From Desulfurobacterium atlanticum (lineage in GTDB: Bacteria; Aquificota; Aquificia; Desulfurobacteriales; Desulfurobacteriaceae): a DNA stretch of 64,000 nucleotides. The position numbers and the translations under genes are program-made. The stretch is taken from the NCBI RefSeq assembly GCF_900188395.1, contig NZ_FZOB01000004.1:78414-142413 (forward strand), written 5' to 3'. The notes beneath the pieces were generated by a model that was not told where the DNA came from, did not search any database, and was given only the letters and a program-made list of their open reading frames with translations. Positions 9,743-18,156 of this stretch are shown piece by piece; within the stretch, counting starts at the first letter, position 1; each line of letters starts with the position of its first letter.

Positions 9743-10482
9743 TCCTCCACAGGTTTAAACCCATACTTGCGCAGAATACTTTTCTGTTTCAAGAAAAAAG
9801 AGAAAAACTTTTCAGCTTTAAAAGGATGCTCTGCACCTGAAACAACTGCAATAAAGTAAGCTATCGGTTTATGAGAGTTTTCGGGGAAAGTATAAATTTT
9901 TCTAACCTTATTTTTCGCTCTCATATAATCGGTGCGGTAAACAATCCCGGCATCAGCATTTCCCGTCATAACCCAAAAAATAACTTGATTTACATCTTTC
10001 CCGAGAATCAACTTATCTTTCAAATCCCTCCACAAACCAAGATTTTCAAGAGCCTCCTTTGCATACCTTCCGCAGGGGGCAAACCTGTAATCCGCTATAG
10101 CAATTGCTTTCGCTTTTTTCAAATTTTTAAAAGAAAAAAGAGAGCTATCAAGTGGTGTTATAACAACAAGCTCATTTGAAGCAAACACCTTAACATCTTT
10201 TAAAAGATTCTTACTGTTAAGAAACTTTATCCATTTAGAAGAAGCGGATATATAAACATCAACAGGAGCTCCGGCAGCTATCTGCTGTGCAAGTTTTCCA
10301 GAAGAAGTAAAGTTTTTCACTACTTTTACTCCGGTCTTTCGCTCAAACAGAAGGGATATCTCATTAACAAGCTGCTGTGTGCTTGCTGCGGCAGAAACAA
10401 CTATTTCAGAAGCGAAAGCCCCTTTAAGACAAAGTAGCACGATTAAAAAAGGGAAAAACATTCTAAAAACTATTTTAAACAT
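9739..10482 (-). CDS. modA: Molybdate-binding periplasmic protein ModA
   Basis: A 247-residue substrate-binding protein with an N-terminal signal peptide ending near FAS-E (residues 1-25). The mature part opens with VVSAAASTQQLVNEI and has YISASSKW and GNADAGIVYRTD, all ModA hallmarks. No lipobox is evident, so it is probably free in the periplasm. Its start overlaps nifB by eight bases. It captures molybdate (and likely tungstate) for ModBC. Confidence 0.92.
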   Translation of the reverse strand: MFKIVFRMFFPFLIVLLCLKGAFASEIVVSAAASTQQLVNEISLLFERKTGVKVVKNFTSSGKLAQQIAAGAPVDVYISASSKWIKFLNSKNLLKDVKVFASNELVVITPLDSSLFSFKNLKKAKAIAIADYRFAPCGRYAKEALENLGLWRDLKDKLILGKDVNQVIFWVMTGNADAGIVYRTDYMRAKNKVRKIYTFPENSHKPIAYFIAVVSGAEHPFKAEKFFSFFLKQKSILRKYGFKPVEE

Positions 10483-11668
10483 CTCTGCACACCTCCCAGG
10501 AAAATTTCAATCCTGTAAATCTGGAAAAGTAATTTCTCTTTAAAACCTCCTCCATAACAGCTTCTCTAACACTCCCTTCCGTTTGAACAACAGATATTCC
10601 ACATTCTTTTAAAAGAGTTTCTGGAAATTTCCCTACTCTTTTTGTTATAACCACCCCACAATTTTTAAAAACTCTGAAAACATCTGTTATAACACCGAAA
10701 TCATTTAGAAAAAGCTGATTATAAGTACCATTAACCTCCCTAACACCGCAAAACTTCCCGGTCAAACTATCAAAAAGAAAAACTTTTTTAAAAGAACCAA
10801 AATGGGAATCAACAGTTACCCCATCTGAAGAGGTTACAGCAATGAATCTTCCCTTAAACTCATGCTCCTTTCCAGGCACTCCAACAGCATCCGCCCTGCA
10901 ACTTTTACAGTGTGTCATAATCTTAAGACCTATCTCTTTAGCTCTTTCCCTTACCTTTAAAAGCTGCCTCTTTAACGGAGGTTTTCTTACTCCCCTTTCC
11001 CAGAAAACCGTTCCTTTAACCGGTATCAGAGGAATAATATTCACATAAGAAACACCCAGCTTTTTAAGCTCTTCCAGCATTTCACATATATGAAAATCAT
11101 TAATCCCGGGAATAAGAACGATATTCACTTTAACATTAAAACCATAAGTCAGCAGCGCTTTAAGACCATCCATCTGCGACTTAATAATAACTTTTGCCAT
11201 CTCTCCACCTTTATAAACCTTCCCATCCTTGACCACAAAAGAGTAAACTTTCTCAACTATATCTTCAGAAATACCATTTATGGTAACGGTCACAAAACCA
11301 ACACCAACAGATGAAAGCCACTTAACACTCTCTAAAAGATTTATCCCGTTTGTGCTGAGACACAGATTAACATCAGGATAAACCTGTTTTATAAGCGTAA
11401 AAGTGGCTCTTGTCTCTTTCTGATTTGCAAGTGGCTCTCCAGGACCGGCAATCCCCGCCACAGATATATTCCCCAAAATCTCTCTGTAAAAAGCAAACCT
11501 TAAAAGAGCCTCTTTAGGAGTAAGAAGTCTGCTTGTAACCCCGGGCCTTGACTCATTTAAGCAGTCATACTTTCTATTACAGAAATTACAACCAAGATTA
11601 CACTCCTTAGCAACGGGAAGATGGATACGCCCTGATTCGTGAGATTTACTAAAACATGGATGTTTCAT
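10475..11668 (-). CDS. nifB: Nitrogenase cofactor biosynthesis radical SAM protein NifB
   Basis: A 397-residue NifB that makes the carbide-containing 8Fe core (NifB-co). The radical SAM CX3CX2C motif is in KECNLGCNFCN near residue 22, followed by RPGVTSRLLTP. From about residue 275 there is a fused NifX-like domain (AVTSSDGVTVDSHFG), the two-domain NifB architecture. Other Cys/His needed for substrate clusters (HPCFS, HCKSCRADAVG) are present. It is the first gene of the nifB-modABC operon, with a GGAGG ribosome site, behind its own sigma-54 promoter. Confidence 0.96.
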   Translation of the reverse strand: MKHPCFSKSHESGRIHLPVAKECNLGCNFCNRKYDCLNESRPGVTSRLLTPKEALLRFAFYREILGNISVAGIAGPGEPLANQKETRATFTLIKQVYPDVNLCLSTNGINLLESVKWLSSVGVGFVTVTINGISEDIVEKVYSFVVKDGKVYKGGEMAKVIIKSQMDGLKALLTYGFNVKVNIVLIPGINDFHICEMLEELKKLGVSYVNIIPLIPVKGTVFWERGVRKPPLKRQLLKVRERAKEIGLKIMTHCKSCRADAVGVPGKEHEFKGRFIAVTSSDGVTVDSHFGSFKKVFLFDSLTGKFCGVREVNGTYNQLFLNDFGVITDVFRVFKNCGVVITKRVGKFPETLLKECGISVVQTEGSVREAVMEEVLKRNYFSRFTGLKFSWEVCRDV

Positions 11669-11710
11669 AACAGTCCTCCTTCTCTAAAATCACCAGTTAA
11701 ATCATGTGAG

Positions 11711-11726
11711 AGCAATAACCGTGCCA
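11711..11726 (-). promoter_or_regulatory. Sigma-54 promoter of nifB-modABC
   Basis: The minus strand reads TGGCAC-N5-TTGCT, an exact match to the RpoN consensus. The expected start of transcription is about 30 bases before the nifB ATG. Confidence 0.92.
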
Positions 11727-11768
11727 TTAGAAAAATCCAGGAATCCCCTTAAAAACAGACGCAGAATC

Positions 11769-11803
11769 TGTTGTTTTTATTACAAACTGTAATACAGATG
11801 ACA
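11769..11803. promoter_or_regulatory. Two NifA sites shared by divergent sigma-54 promoters
   Basis: TGT-N10-ACA occurs at 11769-11784 and 11788-11803, centres 19 bases apart. The pair lies about midway between the nifB promoter and the plus-strand promoter at 11854, some 50-70 bases from each -24 element, so both directions can be driven from the same bound NifA. Confidence 0.8.
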
Positions 11804-11853
11804 AATTGAAACAATTTAAACCTTGGTAAAACCGAAATATCCCCTTCTTCATC

Positions 11854-11869
11854 TGGCACACTTTTTGCT
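11854..11869 (+). promoter_or_regulatory. Sigma-54 promoter of TOBE-like gene-nifV-nifA
   Basis: The plus strand reads TGGCAC-N5-TTGCT, again an exact RpoN consensus. It lies about 40 bases before the first ATG of the operon. Because nifA is in this operon, NifA is predicted to activate its own synthesis. Confidence 0.9.
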
Positions 11870-11910
11870 TTTTTCTTCTATTAGAAAACTTTAAATGGAG
11901 GGCAAAAACG

Positions 11911-12189
11911 ATGAGTGTTCTGGTAAAAGATGTATCAAAATACGGCTGGGAACCTGAAACTTTTGAAAAAATTAAAAAACACCTTTTCCCGGGAATCGTT
12001 TTAGAGGTTGACAAAGGACATTTCAACTCCTCTATACTCGTAAAAATGAAAAAGCGAGGAAAGGAACTTCTCTTTTCTGGAATGGTATCAAACAAAGTAG
12101 TTGAAAGAATGGGACTTAAAAAAGGAGATAAGGTTTATATTCTGATAGAACCTAAAACAGAATCGTTCACAATCTTCAAGAAGGACTGA
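11911..12189 (+). CDS. Small TOBE/Mop-like protein of unknown role
   Basis: A 92-residue protein with no family I can name with certainty. The C-terminal half (SGMVSNKVVERMGLKKGDKVYILIEP) resembles the repeat unit of TOBE/Mop oxyanion-binding domains (a GLKxGDxVYxxI pattern). The N-terminal half is charged with no clear motif. The ATG has a GGAGGG ribosome site. It heads the operon with nifV and nifA and faces nifB-modABC, so molybdate storage or sensing is a reasonable inference, but not shown. Confidence 0.7.
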   Translation: MSVLVKDVSKYGWEPETFEKIKKHLFPGIVLEVDKGHFNSSILVKMKKRGKELLFSGMVSNKVVERMGLKKGDKVYILIEPKTESFTIFKKD

Positions 12190-12246
12190 CAATATGTATA
12201 AAAAACTACAGGTTGTAATTCTTTTTGTCATCTGTGGAGAGAAACC

Positions 12247-13449
12247 ATGACAGGAAAAATAAAAATTATTGACACCACTTTAAGGGACGGATTACAGGCT
12301 CCCGGAATATATCTCTCATTTAAACAACGTATTGAGATAGCAAAACTCCTTAAACTTGCAGGAACAACAGAGATAGAAGCTGGTATTCCGGCAGCCGGAA
12401 AAGAGGAAAGAGAATATCTTAAAGAGCTTGTTGAAACACTGCAGGACGAAAACTTCACTGTTTTAACGTGGAACAGAGGAAAAATAGAAGATATAAAACA
12501 TTCCATTGACTGTGGAACCACCGCGGTTAACATCTCTTTTCCTGTATCTGACATAATGATTGAAGGAAAACTTAATAAAAACAGAAAATGGATTGTTAAC
12601 AATCTTAAAAGATGTATCGGTTTTGCGAAAAAACACAATCTGTTTGTCTCAATCGGATGTGAAGATGCAACACGGGCGGATATTCTGTTTCTAACAGAGT
12701 TTATTAAAACAGCCCAATCAGAAGGAGCTGACAGAATAAGGATAGCAGACACAACAGGATGTTCCCATCCTTCCTCTTTTAAGCAACTTATAGAAAGGGT
12801 AAAGGTATATACCCTTTTGCCTGTTGAAGTTCATACACACAACGACTTTGGACTTGCAACAGCCAATGCAATAGCAGGTATTGAAGCGGGTGCTGAAGCG
12901 GTAAGTGTTACAATAAACGGAATAGGTGAGAGAGCGGGAAATGCTCCATTTGAAGAGGTTGTAGCCATCCTTCACTTACTCCTTAAAAAGAATACAGGGA
13001 TAAATCTCAAGATGCTAAAGAGACTTTCTTCAACCGTTTCTGTGTTTACAGGAAAATCCATTCCGGAAGATAAACCGATTGTTGGAAAAAATGTTTTTAC
13101 CCATAAATCGGGAATCCATATAGACGGTATTTTAAAAAAAAGCGGAAATTACGTATATATTAACCCTGAAGTTATTGGCAGAGAAAATAGATTTTATATA
13201 GGATATTACTCAGGAATAAAAACGCTGGAGAAACTTGTAAAAAAAACAGGCATAGATTTAACGGTAGATGAAATTGAGAAACTGCACGAACTTCTCTTTG
13301 AAACGGGAAAAAGCTTTACAATAGATGAATTAAAAAGCTTTATATTAAAACAAAAAAATCAGGGCAGGTTTAAAAATGAAAAAAGAGGAACGGCTAAATT
13401 TAATAATGAACCTTATCTACAACACTGCCAAAATGATAAATGGATATGA
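12247..13449 (+). CDS. nifV: Homocitrate synthase NifV
   Basis: A 400-residue enzyme that condenses acetyl-CoA and 2-oxoglutarate to homocitrate, the organic ligand of FeMo-co. DTTLRDGLQAPG near the N-terminus and HTHNDFGLATANAIAG near residue 197 are the metal-binding and catalytic motifs of the isopropylmalate/homocitrate synthase family. The length is close to NifV (about 380) and shorter than LeuA because the regulatory domain is absent. The last 25 codons overlap nifA in another frame and look unlike the family, so the functional C-terminus may be shorter. Homocitrate for lysine synthesis is an alternative role, but the nif operon argues for NifV. Confidence 0.9.
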   Translation: MTGKIKIIDTTLRDGLQAPGIYLSFKQRIEIAKLLKLAGTTEIEAGIPAAGKEEREYLKELVETLQDENFTVLTWNRGKIEDIKHSIDCGTTAVNISFPVSDIMIEGKLNKNRKWIVNNLKRCIGFAKKHNLFVSIGCEDATRADILFLTEFIKTAQSEGADRIRIADTTGCSHPSSFKQLIERVKVYTLLPVEVHTHNDFGLATANAIAGIEAGAEAVSVTINGIGERAGNAPFEEVVAILHLLLKKNTGINLKMLKRLSSTVSVFTGKSIPEDKPIVGKNVFTHKSGIHIDGILKKSGNYVYINPEVIGRENRFYIGYYSGIKTLEKLVKKTGIDLTVDEIEKLHELLFETGKSFTIDELKSFILKQKNQGRFKNEKRGTAKFNNEPYLQHCQNDKWI

Positions 13450-14971
13450 AAATACAGATAAAGCTTTAAAAACTATTACTTTCAGACTCGGAGCGGAAAT
13501 AAACTGTGAAAGAATTTACCTTCTAATAAAGGACCCTATAAGCAATGTCCTGACAGGCCGTTACGGATTCAACATATCAGATAAAGAGCTCTCCCGCCTC
13601 TCATACTCCATAGGTGAAGGAATAATAGGCAAAACGTTTAGAACAGGATTACCATCTTTCATTCCTGACATATCAACCGAGCCGGAATTTTTAAGAAAAT
13701 TAAGAGGCGGAATAAAAGAAGAGGACAAAGGATTATCTTTTATCTGTATCCCTGTTAAACACAGAAAAAAAATTGTTGGAATTATAGGTGTTGAATTTAA
13801 AAAAGAGAACATTCCACTCACAATAAACGAACTGACCACCCTGATGAAGATGGTTTCCGACATAATAGGAGCGGCGGTTAACAAATATGGAAAACTAAAA
13901 GCGGAAAATGAACTTCTTAAAACGGAAAACATAAGATTGAAAGCCGAACTTGAAACAAACTACCAGATAGACAATGTGGTGGCAGTAAATAAACAGATGC
14001 AGAAAATTTTAAAAGATGTAAAGAAAATTGCCCAGACCGACGTAACTGTCCTTTTAAGAGGGGAAAGCGGAACGGGGAAAGAGGTTCTTGCAAAAGCAAT
14101 CCACTTTAACAGCAGAAGGAAAAATAAACCTTTCATAGCAATAAACTGTGCCGCTCTTCCTGAATCTCTCATAGAAGCTGAACTTTTCGGATATGAAAAG
14201 GGAGCTTTCACAGGTGCATCATCTCTTAAAAAAGGAAAATTTGAACTTGCAAACGGAGGAACAATCTTCCTTGATGAGATAGGAGATATGCCTTTTGAAC
14301 TTCAGGCAAAACTTTTAAGGGTTCTTCAGGAAAAAGAAATCACCCGTCTTGGCGGCAATAAACCGATTAAAGTTGATGTCAGAATAATAGCTGCAACAAA
14401 CAGGAATCTTGAAAAAATGGTCTCTGAAGGAAAATTCAGAGAAGACTTATACTACAGACTTTCTGTAGTTTCCATATATATTCCGCCTCTGAGAGACAGG
14501 AAAGATGATATACCGGCACTTACAGAGTTTATACTTCAGAAACTTTCAGAAAGACATAAGAGGAAATTTTCCATTGCTCCTGAAACCTTCTCTCTCCTTA
14601 TGAAATGCGACTGGCCCGGAAATGTTAGACAGCTTGAAAACTGCCTTGAAAGAGCTGTAATATTTTCAGACTCAAACACACTTAAACCTGAAAACTTTCC
14701 ATGTTATGAAGGAAAACCCTGTCCTCTATCATCTATTATTCCATTTGGAAGCAGAAAAACAGAAACAGGAAGAGAAGTTGAATCCGCTGTTTTAATTCAG
14801 AAAAGAAAACCTTTTGAAAAACCGTCCCCGGAAGAGGAAAAACGTTTAATAGAAGATGCTCTCAGAAAAACCGGATTCTGCCAGGCAAAAGCTGCAAGAT
14901 TACTTGGTATGACTCCACGCCAGATAAACTACAGAATAAAAAAATACAATATCAAAATTCCAAAAATTTAA
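13376..14971 (+). CDS. nifA: NifA, sigma-54-dependent nif activator
   Basis: A 531-residue enhancer-binding protein. An N-terminal GAF domain spans about residues 15-165. A central AAA+ domain has Walker A GESGTGKE at 229-236, GAFTGA at 276-281 for sigma-54 contact, and Walker B near GTIFLDEIGD. A Fis-type helix-turn-helix lies at about 490-525. Cys411, Cys423, Cys443 and Cys449 form C-X11-C-X19-C-X5-C, very close to the C-X11-C-X19-C-X4-C motif of oxygen-sensitive NifA. The start overlaps nifV by 74 bases; ATGs at codons 11 and 20 are alternatives. The TGT-N10-ACA sites at 7758-7826 and 11769-11803 are its expected targets. Confidence 0.92.
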   Translation: MKKEERLNLIMNLIYNTAKMINGYENTDKALKTITFRLGAEINCERIYLLIKDPISNVLTGRYGFNISDKELSRLSYSIGEGIIGKTFRTGLPSFIPDISTEPEFLRKLRGGIKEEDKGLSFICIPVKHRKKIVGIIGVEFKKENIPLTINELTTLMKMVSDIIGAAVNKYGKLKAENELLKTENIRLKAELETNYQIDNVVAVNKQMQKILKDVKKIAQTDVTVLLRGESGTGKEVLAKAIHFNSRRKNKPFIAINCAALPESLIEAELFGYEKGAFTGASSLKKGKFELANGGTIFLDEIGDMPFELQAKLLRVLQEKEITRLGGNKPIKVDVRIIAATNRNLEKMVSEGKFREDLYYRLSVVSIYIPPLRDRKDDIPALTEFILQKLSERHKRKFSIAPETFSLLMKCDWPGNVRQLENCLERAVIFSDSNTLKPENFPCYEGKPCPLSSIIPFGSRKTETGREVESAVLIQKRKPFEKPSPEEEKRLIEDALRKTGFCQAKAARLLGMTPRQINYRIKKYNIKIPKI

Positions 14972-14973
14972 CC

Positions 14974-15273
14974 CTACCAGTAACCAAGTATTGAACCGTT
15001 AAGCAAAACCATAAGCAGTATTCCTGCAACAAGAAATCCGGCATCAACTTTCCTTACATATCCCAATTTTTCAACAATCCAACTTCTTATTCCGTAAAGT
15101 CCGTGATAAACCATTGAAGAAACAAAAATGCAGGCTGCTACAGGAGAAGAGGGATAAATCTCATAAACAAAAACAAACGGAGTATGCATTACAAAAAGAT
15201 GAGAAACAACAAAGAAAGGAATAAGAACTGCCGTTAAAATGTGAAGAATGTAGAAAAACTTTTCAGCCCTCAT
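14974..15273 (-). CDS. Small membrane protein resembling SdhC/SdhD anchors
   Basis: A 99-residue protein with three hydrophobic helices (about residues 8-28, 42-60 and 76-96). The pattern HILTAVL...VVSHLF in the first helix and VYHGLYGIRSWIVE between the second and third resembles the heme-b-binding and YHGLNGIR-like segments of succinate dehydrogenase/fumarate reductase membrane anchors. No flavoprotein or Fe-S subunit gene is adjacent, so a link to that complex is inference only. It is convergent with nifA, two bases after its stop. Confidence 0.6.
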   Translation of the reverse strand: MRAEKFFYILHILTAVLIPFFVVSHLFVMHTPFVFVYEIYPSSPVAACIFVSSMVYHGLYGIRSWIVEKLGYVRKVDAGFLVAGILLMVLLNGSILGYW

Positions 15274-15350
15274 AAGAGCCTCCAGTAGTTAAATATATTT
15301 TTGTTGAATTTATTTATTGTTTTATAAACTCGCAAGCTATCTGATATAAA

Positions 15351-15376
15351 AAAAGCCGGGACTTTTCCCGGCTTAC
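15351..15376 (-). terminator. Rho-independent terminator of pst operon
   Basis: A perfect nine-base stem (AAGCCGGGA with TCCCGGCTT) closes a CTTT loop. On the minus strand it is followed by a T-run, so it ends transcription leaving pstB. Confidence 0.88.
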
Positions 15377-15400
15377 ATAGTGTATATTCACATAAAAACT

Positions 15401-16192
15401 CTAACCAAACCTTCCTGTAATATACTCTTCAGTAAGCTTCTCATGAGGTTTAACAAACAGCTGGTCTGTTTTATTGAACTCTATAAGTTCACCAACATAC
15501 ATAAACGCAGTATAATCAGAAACCCTTGCCGCCTGCTGCATATTATGGGTAACTATAATTATCGTAAGCTTCCCTCTAAGATCTGCTATAAGCTCCTCTA
15601 TCTTCATGGTTGAAATTGGGTCAAGAGCTGACGTTGGTTCATCAAAAAGGAGCACTTCAGGTTCTACAGCTATGGCTCTTGCAATACAGAGTCTCTGTTG
15701 CTGTCCACCGGATAATCCAGAAGCCGGCTGATTTAACCTATCTTTTACTTCATCCCATAAAGCAGCATCTTTTAAAGCTTTTTCTACCCTATCAGCAAGT
15801 TCTGTCCTATTCTTTATTCCCTTAAGTCTCAATCCGTAAGCAACATTATCAAAAATACTCATAGGGAAAGCTGTTGGTTTCTGGAAAACCATACCTATAC
15901 GGCTTCTGAGCTTTATCAAATCAACATCCTTATCAAGAATATTTTTTCCCTCAAAAAGTATTTCTCCTTCATACCTATTACCTGGATAAAGATCATGCAT
16001 ACGATTGAAACACCTTAAAAGTGTGGTTTTCCCACATCCGGAAGGTCCTATAAGCGCGGTTACTTTGAGCTCTGGCACATCAAACGTAATATTTTTAAGA
16101 GCTTTATGATCTCCGTAGTAAAAATTAAGATTTTTAACCTGCAATTTCGCCGGTTCTGATATTTCAACAACGTAACTCAAGGTATCCTCCAC
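15401..16192 (-). CDS. pstB: Phosphate ABC transporter ATPase PstB
   Basis: A 263-residue ATPase of high-affinity phosphate import. It has Walker [10 protein letters not shown] near residue 43, [14 protein letters not shown] signature, [12 protein letters not shown] Walker B, and the PstB-specific [12 protein letters not shown] and YVGELIEF segments. It is last in pstC-pstA-pstB and is followed by a terminator. The regulator phoU, often next in line, is absent here. Confidence 0.95.
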   Translation of the reverse strand: MEDTLSYVVEISEPAKLQVKNLNFYYGDHKALKNITFDVPELKVTALIGPSGCGKTTLLRCFNRMHDLYPGNRYEGEILFEGKNILDKDVDLIKLRSRIGMVFQKPTAFPMSIFDNVAYGLRLKGIKNRTELADRVEKALKDAALWDEVKDRLNQPASGLSGGQQQRLCIARAIAVEPEVLLFDEPTSALDPISTMKIEELIADLRGKLTIIIVTHNMQQAARVSDYTAFMYVGELIEFNKTDQLFVKPHEKLTEEYITGRFG

Positions 16193-16198
16193 ATTCTT

Positions 16199-17041
16199 TT
16201 ATTTCTTAAACTTCCACTTAGCAAAAGCCCTTCCAAGAAGATTTAAGGATAAAACTCCGGCTGTTAAAAGAATAGCAGCCGCCCAGGCAAGCTTCTGCCA
16301 GTAATCATAGGGACTCATTGCATAATCGTACATTGTAACTGTTAAAGAAGCCATCGGCTGTGTCATATCAAAAGTTAGAAAGTTATTATTAAAGGATGTG
16401 AAAAGAAGCGGAGCTGTTTCACCGCCAATCCTTGCAACTGCAAGAATCACTCCCGTAACGATTCCTGTCATTGCACTTTTAAAAACAACAGAGGTTATAA
16501 CTTTTGATTTTGTAGCACCAAGAGCATACGCAGCTTCTCTCAGCTCTTTCGGAACCATGTTGAGCATGTCATCTGTTGTTCTAACTATAATTGGCAACAT
16601 CATAATGGCAAGAGCAACAGAACCTGAAATTCCCATAAAATGTCCAAGAGGTTCAACCATGATAGCATAAACAAAAGTACCTATAACAATAGAAGGCACA
16701 CTCATAAGAATATCTGAAATATCCCTTGCCATATTTGCAAGCTTTGTCCCTTTACCGTATTCTGCAAGAAAGGTTCCAGCAAGAATTCCTATAGGAACTC
16801 CTATAACCACAGCAACGGAAACAATAAGAATTTGTCCGATAATTGCATGTCTTAAACCACCTGTATTATCGCTTGGTGAAGGAGGTGGTCCAACTATAGC
16901 TTCCCAGGAAAGAGAAGAAGCACCTTTATAAAGCAAGGTACCAAGTATCCATATAAGCCACAGGATACCAAAAAGAGCTGCCAGAGTAGAAAGAACCATT
17001 ATTATATTATTTACAAGCTTCCTTCTTTCAAAAGCGTCCAC
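16199..17041 (-). CDS. pstA: Phosphate ABC transporter permease PstA
   Basis: A 280-residue inner-membrane permease with about six hydrophobic segments and the coupling loop REAAYALGATKSKVITSVV near residue 165. It touches pstC (one-base overlap) and lies six bases before pstB. It forms the phosphate channel with PstC. Confidence 0.94.
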   Translation of the reverse strand: MDAFERRKLVNNIIMVLSTLAALFGILWLIWILGTLLYKGASSLSWEAIVGPPPSPSDNTGGLRHAIIGQILIVSVAVVIGVPIGILAGTFLAEYGKGTKLANMARDISDILMSVPSIVIGTFVYAIMVEPLGHFMGISGSVALAIMMLPIIVRTTDDMLNMVPKELREAAYALGATKSKVITSVVFKSAMTGIVTGVILAVARIGGETAPLLFTSFNNNFLTFDMTQPMASLTVTMYDYAMSPYDYWQKLAWAAAILLTAGVLSLNLLGRAFAKWKFKK

Positions 17042-17979
17042 TATCTACCCCTCTCAACTTTTTTAAGAAACACAAATTTCCCGATGGCAATAATAATAAA
17101 GCTCATTATGAAAAGAATAAGGGCAAGAAGAAATAAACTTGAAAGGTAAATTTTAGTATCTGCCTCGGCAAACTCATTTGCAAGAGTAACAGTAATTGAT
17201 GTTGCAGGTTCAAGAATTGAGCGGGGTATCACAGGATTATTACCCATCACAAACGTAACAGCCATCGTTTCTCCCATAGCTCTTCCGAGGGAAAGGATAA
17301 TTCCACCTATCACTCCAAGTTTTGCGTAAGGAATAACAACATCCTTCATAACATCCCACCTTGTTGCACCAAGGGCATAAGCAGACTCTTTAAGTATAGG
17401 CGGAACCATATTAAAAGAATCTCTTGAAATAGCAGCAGTGAAAGGAAGAATCATAACAGCAAGAACAAGGGATGCTGTAAAAAGGCCTATCCCCGGAGTA
17501 AATCCTGCAAACAGTTCCCCTATCACAGGGATCTTTGCAACTGTTGCATGGAGAAATGGCTGAACATAGTCTCTAACTATAGGAGCAAAATAGAAAAGAC
17601 CCCACATACCGTAAATAATACTTGGAATAGCTGCAAGAAGTTCTATCGCTGTTCCAATAGGAGTCCTCAAACTGTTTGGAGAAATCTCCGTAAGAAAAAT
17701 AGCAATTCCTATCGCAACAGGAACGGACAAAACAATGGAAATAATGGTACTTACAATAGTACCATATATCGCCGGCAATCCCCCGAACTCCTCAAGGGGA
17801 GGATTCCACTCTTTTGACATTATAAAATTAAAAAAGCCGAACTTATGAATAGCAGGTGCTGCTTCCTTATAAAGGGCAAATCCTATAGCAAAAAGAGAAA
17901 CAACAACGATTAAAGTTGAAGCAAGCGCCAGATATTTAAAGATGAGATCTCCCATGTAAATCCTATTCTTTCCTTCCAT
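17041..17979 (-). CDS. pstC: Phosphate ABC transporter permease PstC
   Basis: A 312-residue permease with about six transmembrane segments and the coupling loop KESAYALGATRWDVMKDVV near residue 205. It is the first pst gene here. The binding protein PstS, normally upstream, is missing: the next gene upstream is divergent dnaE. PstS must therefore be encoded elsewhere, or this system uses another binding protein. A minus-strand -10-like TATACT lies at 18034-18039. Confidence 0.93.
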   Translation of the reverse strand: MEGKNRIYMGDLIFKYLALASTLIVVVSLFAIGFALYKEAAPAIHKFGFFNFIMSKEWNPPLEEFGGLPAIYGTIVSTIISIVLSVPVAIGIAIFLTEISPNSLRTPIGTAIELLAAIPSIIYGMWGLFYFAPIVRDYVQPFLHATVAKIPVIGELFAGFTPGIGLFTASLVLAVMILPFTAAISRDSFNMVPPILKESAYALGATRWDVMKDVVIPYAKLGVIGGIILSLGRAMGETMAVTFVMGNNPVIPRSILEPATSITVTLANEFAEADTKIYLSSLFLLALILFIMSFIIIAIGKFVFLKKVERGR

Positions 17980-18090
17980 AACTCCTCTCTAAACTGCGAA
18001 TTTTCCGAATATCCTTAACAATTAACACTTTTTAGTATACCAACTTGTATTTCTAAATTCTATGGAAATTTTGTTAAGAAAACATACCGT

Positions 18091-18120
18091 TTCCTTCACA
18101 CAACCACAAGAAGCTATAAT
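18091..18120 (+). promoter_or_regulatory. Probable sigma-70 promoter of dnaE
   Basis: A perfect TATAAT at 18115-18120 lies about 36 bases before the dnaE ATG. The -35 is weak (TTCCTT at 18091-18096, spacer 18). The 17980-18156 gap between divergent pstC and dnaE shows nothing else. Confidence 0.4.
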
Positions 18121-18156
18121 TTTAATCACAAGCATAAGTTAGGGAGAGAAAACAGC

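Noticed and set aside
11727-12095. Minus-strand frame over the nifB-nifV intergenic region
   Set aside because: It covers sigma-54 and NifA sites and is antisense to the TOBE-like gene, which has a good ribosome site.
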